From Clostridiales bacterium (lineage in GTDB: Bacteria; Bacillota; Clostridia; Oscillospirales; Ruminococcaceae), in NCBI GenBank assembly GCA_012523875.1, contig JAAYSW010000062.1, positions 1-8,556 on the forward strand: DNA of 8,556 nucleotides, read 5' to 3'. The notes beneath the pieces were generated by a model. The model searched no databases and was not told the DNA's origin. It worked only from the letters and a program-made list of their open reading frames with translations. The translations under genes and the position numbers were made by a program. Below, piece after piece: positions 1 through 5,044 of the stretch; positions within the stretch are counted from its first letter, which is position 1, and each line of letters opens with the position of its first letter.

Positions 1-419
1 GCTATAACTTCCGCTTGATTATAACCACGTTTCTTAATTTTTTTCTTTGACATCGGAACAGCTACAATATAATCAAACTGGGATAAATCTTCACCCTGTT
101 GTAAAAGCTTAACCAACTGTTCGCCAATGTGAATTCCATAGTTTAAATTATTACCCTTTTTAAGTGAAATAATACCCTCGGCAGCAATCCCCTCATAATA
201 GTAACAGGCATACACCTTATCAAATTTTATTCCATTATCACATTTACAAGGAGCCTTACCACACCCTAGGCAAAGATCATTGTTAATCACTTCTAGCTTG
301 TCCATGCAAGGTTCACATAAATTTTTCCTCCAATTTATGAAACAATCGCAGCATGGGCAACGGTTTGGATAAAATAAATCAAGTATAAATCTTTTAATTA
401 ATGTCTTTTCCAATCTCAT
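1..419 (-). CDS. comF: ComF family protein (amidophosphoribosyltransferase-like), C-terminus beyond window
   Basis: Reading leftward from an ATG at 417-419 gives 139 complete codons with no stop before the window edge, so the C-terminal half is missing. The N-terminus carries the ComF zinc-ribbon pattern: DLFYPNRCPCC (residues 14-24), further Cys at 26, 35 and 38, then C50-x2-C53 and C58-x-C60. The segment VPMSKKKIKKRGYNQAEVI (121-139) matches the conserved VP..K.R...RGFNQAE stretch of the family. The PRPP-binding loop expected further on is outside the window. ComF proteins are linked to DNA uptake in naturally competent bacteria, but the biochemical role is uncertain and many Clostridia keep the gene without known competence. 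The start overlaps the recD2 end by 26 bp, which suggests translational coupling. An AAAGG about 12 nt upstream is a weak ribosome binding site. Confidence 0.88.
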   Translation of the reverse strand, partial: MRLEKTLIKRFILDLFYPNRCPCCDCFINWRKNLCEPCMDKLEVINNDLCLGCGKAPCKCDNGIKFDKVYACYYYEGIAAEGIISLKKGNNLNYGIHIGEQLVKLLQQGEDLSQFDYIVAVPMSKKKIKKRGYNQAEVI

Positions 420-2619
420 TTGTTAACATCGCCTTTAAACATGAATATCTTAAAGTTTTACGGTTATTTTCCACCATTTGATTTATCTTAACCTGTGAGC
501 CTATCAGTATCATAAGCTTTTTCGCTCTTGTTACAGCTGTATACAGTAAATTCCTATAATACAGTTTTTCAAAGCCACCTAAAATCGGCATGATAACAGC
601 CTCAAATTCACTACCTTGGCTTTTATGAACTGTAATTGCATATGCCAATTCCAGCTGCTCTAACAGATCTAAGTCATAACTTGTTATCCTACCATCAAAA
701 TCAATCATAACCTCAAGTTTCTGTTTGTTAATGCTTAAAATCTTACCGATATCTCCATTAAATATGCCCGCACCGTCTTCGCCATCTTTTCTCCAAGTTA
801 TATCATAGTTATTTCTAGTTTGCATCACCTTATCGCCCTCTCTAAAGGTATAGATAAAGGATCTTACTTCTCTTTTCTGTGCTTTTTTGGGATTAAGGGC
901 GCCCTGTATCGCCTTGTTTACCTCCACCACACCCAATGGTCCTTTTCTTGATGGGCAGAGAATTTGTATATCATCCAATGGCGAATATCCATATGCTTTT
1001 GGAAGTCTTTTTTTACATAAATCAATCACCATCTCCAATACGGATTCATTTTCAAGCCTTTGGAAAAAGAAAAAATCACTTTGTTTTTGCTTTAAATCAG
1101 GATTGATTCCATTGACAATTTTATGTGCATTTGTAACAATACAACTTTCTTGTGCCTGCCTAAAAATCTCCTTTAGTTTAATCACTGTAAGTTGTTGACT
1201 ACTGATTAAATCCTTAAGGATATTGCCTGCCCCAACTGGTGGGAGCTGATCGCTGTCGCCTACCATAATAATTTTACAACTTAATTTTAAAGCCCTTAAT
1301 ACTGACTCAAACAACAAAACATCGACCATTGACATCTCATCAATAACTAAAACATCACAGTTTAATGGGTTGTTCTCATTATGCTTAAACTTTAATTTGC
1401 CTGACTTATCAAATTCCACCTCAAGCAATCTATGAATTGTTTTTGCATCATATCCAGTTAAATCAGAAACTCTTTTAGCAGCACGCCCTGTCGGAGCAGC
1501 TATCATCACAATATTTCCTTGCTTTTGATAAAGCGATATTATTGCATTTAGTGTAGTTGTTTTACCTGTTCCTGGCCCACCTGTTAAAACAACCAACCCC
1601 TTTGATAAGGATGCAGAGATCGCCTCCCTTTGGAGTTTCTCATATTTAATATTATTTTCCTGTTCCTCTATTTCAATAAGATTATCATAATCATCAATAT
1701 TTTTTTGACTAAATGCCTCTAAAACAGATAATCTACCTGCTATATATGACTCAGCAAAATAATAATCCGAAAGGTATACAAACTCACGCTCATTTTTCCT
1801 ATATTCATAGATTTCTTCTTCAAGTGCTTCGTTATATGTATTATAGAAATCCTGTTCACTAATCTCTAAATGTTTGCAAGCTACGGGTTGTAGCCTATCA
1901 AGCGGCAGGCAAGTATGTCCAACATTAACATTCTGCATTAAAATATCCACTATACCTGCACGAATCCTTTTAGGAGAACAAGCTGATATTCTCAAATCCT
2001 TCGCTATCCTCTCAGCTTTTTTAAATTCTAAATCAATGCCATATTCACAAAGTATATATGGATTATTTTTTATCATCTCCATACTATTTAAATCCCATTT
2101 TTGAAATGCTTTCATTGCATATTGTGCCTTTATTCCATAACCAGCAAGGTATGTCATTAATATTCTCAAATTAAATATTTTTTTAACTTCCGCCGCTATA
2201 GAATCACACTTTTTAGGGGTAATACCTTTAATTTGCATAAGTTTCATTGGCTCGTTTTCCATAATCTCAAGGGTTCGCTCACCAAATTCATCAACAATTT
2301 TCTTAGCGAATGAAGGTCCTATGCCTTTTATTGCACCTGAGGATAGATACTTTTGTATATTTATCGCTGTATTTGGAAGCTTGCGATCACAATATTCTGC
2401 TTGAAACTGAACACCAAACTTTGAATGCGTAACATATTTTCCAACTAGGCTCAAATGTTCACCATCATCGATATCACCGAGCGTTCCAACTACGGTAATA
2501 AGTTCACCCTTAGAATCTATTTCTAAGACAATATAACCATTGCTTTCATTCCTAAACAGGACATTTTCAACCGTACCTTCGATTTTTATTGTGTTGTCTT
2601 CCAGTATACTCACTCCCAA
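394..2619 (-). CDS. recD2: RecD2-type SF1 DNA helicase (ATP-dependent, RecD/TraA family)
   Basis: This 741-residue protein has the full RecD2 layout. An N-terminal OB-like region begins IKIEGTVENVLFRNESNGY (11-29). Helix-hairpin-helix segments follow (IKGIGP at 98-102 and QIKGITPKK near 129-137). The SF1 motor then shows Walker A GGPGTGKT (347-354), Walker B VLVIDEMSMVD (423-433), motif III GDSDQLPPVG (454-463), AYAITVHKSQGSEF (659-672) and the motif VI-like YTAVTRAKK (693-701). Family members are 5'-3' DNA helicases for repair and genome maintenance that work without RecBC. The length is normal (about 720-850 aa). The reported left-edge start is a TTG at 2617-2619, with GTG at 2611-2613 as another option. 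The only good Shine-Dalgarno (GGGAG, 2613-2617) is instead spaced for a rare ATA or CTG start at 2605-2607 or 2602-2604. The first conserved residue is about I11, so any of these would give a complete protein. The gene overlaps the comF start. Confidence 0.96.
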   Translation of the reverse strand: MGVSILEDNTIKIEGTVENVLFRNESNGYIVLEIDSKGELITVVGTLGDIDDGEHLSLVGKYVTHSKFGVQFQAEYCDRKLPNTAINIQKYLSSGAIKGIGPSFAKKIVDEFGERTLEIMENEPMKLMQIKGITPKKCDSIAAEVKKIFNLRILMTYLAGYGIKAQYAMKAFQKWDLNSMEMIKNNPYILCEYGIDLEFKKAERIAKDLRISACSPKRIRAGIVDILMQNVNVGHTCLPLDRLQPVACKHLEISEQDFYNTYNEALEEEIYEYRKNEREFVYLSDYYFAESYIAGRLSVLEAFSQKNIDDYDNLIEIEEQENNIKYEKLQREAISASLSKGLVVLTGGPGTGKTTTLNAIISLYQKQGNIVMIAAPTGRAAKRVSDLTGYDAKTIHRLLEVEFDKSGKLKFKHNENNPLNCDVLVIDEMSMVDVLLFESVLRALKLSCKIIMVGDSDQLPPVGAGNILKDLISSQQLTVIKLKEIFRQAQESCIVTNAHKIVNGINPDLKQKQSDFFFFQRLENESVLEMVIDLCKKRLPKAYGYSPLDDIQILCPSRKGPLGVVEVNKAIQGALNPKKAQKREVRSFIYTFREGDKVMQTRNNYDITWRKDGEDGAGIFNGDIGKILSINKQKLEVMIDFDGRITSYDLDLLEQLELAYAITVHKSQGSEFEAVIMPILGGFEKLYYRNLLYTAVTRAKKLMILIGSQVKINQMVENNRKTLRYSCLKAMLTNEIGKDIN

Positions 2620-2635
2620 AAATACAATTACTCAT

Positions 2636-2664
2636 ATTATACTATTATTACAGTTAAAATGCAA
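2636..2664 (-). promoter_or_regulatory. Promoter of recD2 (-comF)
   Basis: On the minus strand a TATAAT (2636-2641) lies 17 bp downstream of TTGCAT (2659-2664). The predicted transcription start is near 2629, only about 10 nt before the TTG codon at 2619. The -35 matches only TTG of TTGACA, so the call rests on the perfect -10 and the spacing. Confidence 0.6.
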
Positions 2665-2962
2665 ATAATTTTATTAAATTAGACTATTTATTATAAAATA
2701 TAATCTAAGCCTTAATTATGAATACGCATTCCATATCTAGATAAAAAAATACAGCACTCAATTATAATGGGAGAATTTAAGCTGAAGGGTAAAAAACTTA
2801 ATCTTAGCTTGTTGCTTTTAGTAAGTTGCCCTCCATCCATTTTAAAATTGAATGCTATATTCATCATTACATATAACCAATTTAGATTCTCTCTAGCAAA
2901 AACTATATCATATGATTTATGATAATTGAATAAGTATATAAGAATCAATACGCATACTAATC
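2665..2962. other. AT-rich gap between the small membrane protein gene and recD2
   Basis: About 300 bp with no convincing gene. Open frames on both strands (a 78-codon leftward frame from a TTG at 2948, a 51-codon rightward frame at 2767-2922) lack ribosome binding sites and recognisable motifs. The visible structure is a 9-bp direct repeat, AATACGCAT, at 2721-2729 and 2947-2955, enclosing 217 bp, and a 7-bp AT-only hairpin at 2906-2924. Confidence 0.5.
2906..2924 (-). terminator. Possible weak terminator after the 115-residue protein gene
   Basis: On the minus strand, TATCATA and TATGATA form a perfect 7-bp stem with a 5-nt loop (AATCA). After TAG comes a run of five T. It lies about 40 nt beyond the stop codon at 2963. 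The stem has a single G-C pair, so this is only a candidate. Confidence 0.25.
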
Positions 2963-3310
2963 TTACTTTAGCGTATCAGCTAATATGCTACTTATTGTGT
3001 GTCTATCACACAATTCAACAAAAGCTTGTTCCTCGCATATTTTTTTGCAAATATTTAACGTTTCTATATCTGCACCCACATCTAAAAGCAAAATCTTAAT
3101 TGCTTTTTTATCATCCCTCCACATAACATGTCGAATAATATTCCTAAGCTTAAATTCTATTGCATTTTCATGTTTCTTTATTGGGATAACTATGATAGAA
3201 TCTTCACCAATGCTATTTTCACTATAAAAAAACTTAGCAATTATATTTATAACTTGTATAGCAATAACAGTGCATAATAATAATACTACAGTGATCAAAA
3301 AGCTATCCAT
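2963..3310 (-). CDS. Small membrane-anchored protein of unknown function (115 aa)
   Basis: The start is the ATG at 3308-3310, because a perfect AGGAGG (3318-3323) lies 7 nt upstream of it. A TTG at 3316 is too close to that site to be used. The protein has one N-terminal hydrophobic segment (about residues 3-27, FLITVVLLLCTVIAIQVI) followed by a soluble domain. The tail pattern IKILLLDVGADIETLNICKK (20 residues within about 73-93), then EEQAFVELCD, resembles small uncharacterised clostridial proteins with a VDxGLDxET-x-ICxxL-type core. I recognise the pattern from memory and know of no assigned function. It follows the Thr/Glu-rich membrane protein gene on the same strand. A terminator-like hairpin (3435-3481) separates the two, so it probably has its own promoter, which I could not identify. 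The soluble part could face the cytoplasm or the outside; the sequence does not decide this. Confidence 0.8.
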   Translation of the reverse strand: MDSFLITVVLLLCTVIAIQVINIIAKFFYSENSIGEDSIIVIPIKKHENAIEFKLRNIIRHVMWRDDKKAIKILLLDVGADIETLNICKKICEEQAFVELCDRHTISSILADTLK

Positions 3311-3317
3311 TTCCAAC

Positions 3318-3323
3318 CCTCCT
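3318..3323 (-). promoter_or_regulatory. Ribosome binding site that fixes the start at 3310
   Basis: AGGAGG read on the minus strand, 7 nt from the ATG at 3308-3310 and only 1 nt from the alternative TTG at 3316. This rules for the ATG and a 115-residue product. Confidence 0.85.
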
Positions 3324-3434
3324 ATATTAACATTACTTAATATAGTTTATGATAAATTTTATATTTTGTGATTGCATCTACAAATAACAGTAGGTTTTAT
3401 AGTAAAAATAATAATATGCTAATGTTTTATTATG

Positions 3435-3481
3435 AAAATTAGAACCCGTACCTTCTCAACGAAAATACGAGCCCTAATTCT
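3435..3481 (-). terminator. Intrinsic terminator of the Thr/Glu-rich protein gene
   Basis: Read on the minus strand, arms 3461-3477 and 3439-3455 pair over 17 bp around a 5-nt loop (GTTGA, 3456-3460), and four flanking bases on each side extend the pairing into the TTTT that follows the stem. Several pairs are G-U (G at 5' arm with U at 3' arm), so the structure is stable only in RNA made from the minus strand. It begins 18 nt beyond the stop codon at 3499. The U run is short (TTTTC), so efficiency may be moderate. Confidence 0.65.
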
Positions 3482-3498
3482 ATGTAATACAATTTTAA

Positions 3499-3870
3499 TT
3501 ATGTCACTATTATTGTTATTTTTGTCTGTTCTGTGGTTACTTCAGATTCCCCTGTTTCTATTGTTGTTACTTCAGTTTTTTTATCCTCTCTTGGAGAATA
3601 ACGCTTTGAAGTTTCCGTAATATGATGCTCTGTTTGTCCAACATCAGTATCCCCATCAGATGTTTCATTTTCTTCGGTTTGGCTTTCATTAAACTCCCTA
3701 ATATAATCCCATATATTTGTTTCCTGTGTTTCTAATACAACATCTGGTTTATCTACACTATTTATCATATTTTCATTATATCTATTAATTTCTTCTGTTG
3801 CTAAAAATCCTAAAAATGTGATAAATAGAGCTATAAATATGCCCGCCGCAACACTTACAATACGTTTCAT
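3499..3870 (-). CDS. Membrane-anchored or secreted Thr/Glu-rich protein of unknown function (123 aa)
   Basis: The ATG at 3868-3870 follows AAGGTGG (3878-3884) with 6-7 nt spacing, and a good promoter lies at 3907-3935. MKR plus a hydrophobic stretch (about residues 5-24, VSVAAGIFIALFITFLGFLA) acts as a signal anchor or uncleaved signal peptide. No clear signal peptidase or lipobox site is visible. The remaining 98 residues are low-complexity, rich in Thr, Glu, Ser and Asp, and probably disordered and outside the cell. Near the end, EVTT occurs twice in TEVTT-IETGE-SEVTT-EQT; the DNA shows the same 10-mer at 3536-3545 and 3566-3575, a 30-bp period. I recognise no domain. Such proteins are often cell-surface linkers or small exported proteins, but that is a general inference. 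Codon usage and AT content are like those of the neighbours. Confidence 0.75.
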   Translation of the reverse strand: MKRIVSVAAGIFIALFITFLGFLATEEINRYNENMINSVDKPDVVLETQETNIWDYIREFNESQTEENETSDGDTDVGQTEHHITETSKRYSPREDKKTEVTTIETGESEVTTEQTKITIIVT

Positions 3871-3906
3871 ATTCTTACCACCTTAAAAAATAATAGATTC
3901 AATTTT

Positions 3907-3935
3907 ATTATATCAAATTCATAGCAAAATGTAAA
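3907..3935 (-). promoter_or_regulatory. Promoter of the Thr/Glu-rich protein gene
   Basis: On the minus strand, TTTACA (3930-3935), a 17-bp spacer, and TATAAT (3907-3912) preceded by TGA, an extended -10. The predicted transcription start near 3900 leaves a leader of about 30 nt that contains the ribosome binding site. Confidence 0.78.
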
Positions 3936-3978
3936 GACAATACCTCATAAATTAATAAAAAGCTGTTAAATATTCAAT

Positions 3979-3989
3979 GATAGGTGACA
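3979..3989. repeat. Left terminal inverted repeat of the IS derivative
   Basis: GATAGGTGACA, the exact inverse complement of 4415-4425. The flanking AAT at 3976-3978 is the left copy of the apparent target duplication. Confidence 0.85.
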
Positions 3990-4020
3990 CTTACTCCAAA
4001 AAATATAAATCTGATAATAT

Positions 4021-4072
4021 CCCTGAAGCAATCATGATATTTTCCGCAGAAAATATTATGGTTACATCAGGG
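4021..4072. repeat. Long hairpin inside the IS derivative
   Basis: Arms 4021-4044 and 4049-4072 are complementary over 24 positions around a CGCA tetraloop, with 8 perfect pairs next to the loop, two mismatches and two G-T pairs overall, and a perfect CCCTGA/TCAGGG base. It lies between the end of the transposase remnant (4101) and the left terminal repeat. A second small inverted repeat, TGTCAC (4074-4079) with GTGACA (4088-4093), stands beside it and repeats six bases of the terminal repeat. Confidence 0.8.
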
Positions 4073-4100
4073 CTGTCACATCGCAACGTGACAAAGCTTT

Positions 4101-4335
4101 TTACATCACTCCAAAATATTTCTCTAAAACCTCATTTGGTGAAAGAAAATTTAAACAAATCTTACGTCAATTTGTACCTTTTGATCTGGATATGCCACTC
4201 TTTCATAGGGCATTAATTTCCTTGCAGTTCTCTTCTTTATTTCAAACCTTACCCGCTTGTTTACGACTCTTATAAGGCTAAAGAATATTTTAATACACGT
4301 TGATGAAACCTTGCTTCTGATGTTATAATATTCAT
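4101..4335 (-). pseudogene. Transposase remnant (N- and C-terminal pieces, centre deleted)
   Basis: Three pieces are readable on the minus strand. Piece 1 runs from ATG 4333-4335, behind AAGGAG with 9-nt spacing, and reads MNIITSEARFHQRVLKYSL before a stop at 4270-4272. Piece 2, in another frame and ending at 4151-4153, contains PYERVAYPDQKVQIDVRFV, the segment that in this family leads into the first catalytic Asp of the integrase core (YPGQ-x-VQIDVKFV). Piece 3, in a third frame, reads NFLSPNEVLEKYFGVM and stops at 4101-4103; it matches the family's C-terminal SPN-x-VLE-x-Y-x-GVM. The HTH between pieces 1 and 2 and most of the DDE core between pieces 2 and 3 are gone. An intact protein would be several hundred residues; about 75 remain. 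The match is from memory of the family, not from a search. Confidence 0.75.
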
Positions 4336-4414
4336 GAATTGCAACTCCTTTTTTATACTTTGTTTTGTCGTTATTAACATTATATCATATTGGGAGTTGT
4401 TTTTCTTTTTTATT

Positions 4415-4425
4415 TGTCACCTATC
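4415..4425. repeat. Right terminal inverted repeat of the IS derivative
   Basis: TGTCACCTATC, the exact inverse complement of 3979-3989, followed by the second AAT at 4426-4428. It lies at the upstream (5') side of the transposase remnant. Confidence 0.85.
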
Positions 4426-4724
4426 AATTGCAGCTTAACATTGATAAATTCAAGCAGCTCCACCTCCTCATTAACGCTCATTGCTCTGTAATTCCCACCA
4501 TATTTATGCCTTGCATATTCGGATACTCCAACAGCTTTAAACTAAGCACATAACTATCTCACTCGTTTACAGCTATACCCCAACTTTTCCCCAATTTTTT
4601 CATCTGTTTACTCCTCATAACGCAGTAAAATCGCCTACAATCTCTTATCTACTCTTTTATGATTATTTTTCTTAGCTAGCTCCTTGACTATCCTATTATT
4701 CTTCCGTTATTATATGTTTTTCAT
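4426..4724 (-). pseudogene. Decayed IS630-like transposase, N-terminal HTH part
   Basis: One frame from ATG 4722-4724 stays in register for 100 codons with six internal stops and no frameshift. It contains NNRIVKELAKKNNHKRVDKR (codons 9-28), AILLRYEE (31-38), TDEKIGEKLGYSCKRVR (40-56), FKAVGVSEYARHKYGGNYRA (62-81) and MSVNEEVELLEF (82-93). The order of helical RLQAxLL, EIxExLGYS HTH, GV linker, GGN-x-R and MSxxEE is that of the N-terminus of IS630-type transposases. The stops are TAA at codons 5, 6 and 39 and TAG at 30, 57 and 61; all could derive from Gln codons by C-to-T changes. An extended -10 (TGGTATAAT) and GGGTGA lie upstream. The frame runs into the terminal repeat of the IS derivative at 4425, and the DDE domain is absent. 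Confidence 0.68.
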
Positions 4725-4764
4725 TTTTATCACCCAGTTTTATTATACCACTTATCCATTTCAT

Positions 4765-4791
4765 TCGTCCAATTCAGTTGGGCGGTTTTTT
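4765..4791 (+). terminator. Orphan intrinsic terminator, plus strand
   Basis: TCGTCCAA (4765-4772) pairs with TTGGGCGG (4778-4785) over 8 bp including two G-U pairs, with loop TTCAG, followed directly by six T (4786-4791). The shape is a classical Rho-independent terminator for rightward transcription, yet no rightward gene lies upstream in the window. It may be the edge of the decayed IS630-like element or insulate rlmB from read-through. Confidence 0.55.
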
Positions 4792-4870
4792 AAATTAGTG
4801 TCAAGATGGGGCGGCTTTGACAGATACATTAGGAATAATAAATCTATAATGTATAACTATAATAATAAAG

Positions 4871-4900
4871 GTAGTTAATAATTCATCGCCCATTAACTAC
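4871..4900. repeat. Perfect 9-bp inverted repeat upstream of the rlmB promoter
   Basis: GTAGTTAAT (4871-4879) and ATTAACTAC (4892-4900) with a 12-nt loop, about 70 bp before the -35 box. It could be an operator, an IS end or a weak terminator (the plus-strand sequence after it is ATTATTGCCCTTTTT). Nothing else in the sequence decides between these. Confidence 0.45.
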
Positions 4901-4969
4901 ATTATTGCCCTTTTTAATACAATATCCTCCGTTGTGGAATCGTAAAGTTTCTTAAATTTTAAAAATAAG

Positions 4970-4998
4970 TTGTTTTTTCTTGATAAAACTGATATAAT
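4970..4998 (+). promoter_or_regulatory. Promoter of the rlmB operon
   Basis: TTGTTT (4970-4975), a 17-bp spacer, and TATAAT (4993-4998) preceded by TGA, an extended -10. The predicted start near 5005 leaves a leader of about 40 nt. Confidence 0.72.
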
Positions 4999-5044
4999 TA
5001 AGAATATTGTAATAATTAATTAAAATATAGTAAGTAGGTTTAAA

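Larger units (their letters stand above)
3979..4425 (-). mobile_element. Deletion derivative of an insertion sequence (rve/DDE integrase-core transposase family), 447 bp
   Basis: The element has perfect 11-bp terminal inverted repeats: GATAGGTGACA at 3979-3989 and its complement TGTCACCTATC at 4415-4425. AAT flanks it on both sides (3976-3978 and 4426-4428), consistent with a 3-bp target duplication. Inside, on the minus strand, are the first and last parts of a transposase with the middle missing, plus its ribosome binding site (AAGGAG, 4345-4350) and a TATAAT (4379-4384). The family is an IS3/IS481-like group with a YPGQxVQIDVKFV motif; I cannot assign an ISfinder name. It cannot mobilise itself, but intact ends mean a full-length relative in the genome might act on it. 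Confidence 0.82.
4725..4969. other. Gene-free stretch upstream of rlmB
   Basis: AT-rich, with no supported gene on either strand. It contains the orphan terminator (4765-4791), a small GTCAA/TTGAC inverted repeat around GC-rich sequence (4800-4821), and a perfect 9-bp inverted repeat at 4871-4900. The first part is probably the 5' end of the decayed IS630-like element; the outer border of that element could not be placed. Confidence 0.5.

Noticed and set aside
2767..2922. 51-codon rightward frame with a lipobox-like LLVSC near its start
   Set aside because: No Shine-Dalgarno before the ATG, no promoter, and the frame ends in sequence that looks non-coding. The lipoprotein look is probably chance.
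2712..2948. 78-codon leftward open frame starting at a TTG, just after the 115-residue protein gene
   Set aside because: No ribosome binding site, no recognisable motif, and AT-rich composition typical of non-coding sequence. Its position after the upstream gene is the only point in its favour.
3432..3620. Rightward 62-codon hydrophobic frame
   Set aside because: It runs antisense to the terminator and the Thr/Glu-rich gene. Leu/Phe/Ile-rich translation is the expected shadow of Glu/Thr-rich coding on the other strand.
3977..4216. Rightward 79-codon frame across the IS derivative
   Set aside because: It starts inside the terminal repeat, has no ribosome binding site, and is antisense to recognisable transposase pieces.
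4426..4724. Stop-codon reassignment (TAA/TAG read as Gln) as the explanation for the transposase remnant
   Set aside because: All neighbouring real genes end at TAA or TAG (recD2, both small proteins, rlmB, the pseudo-ATPase), so the host uses these as stops. Ordinary decay is the simpler explanation; the pattern is kept only as a finding to check.
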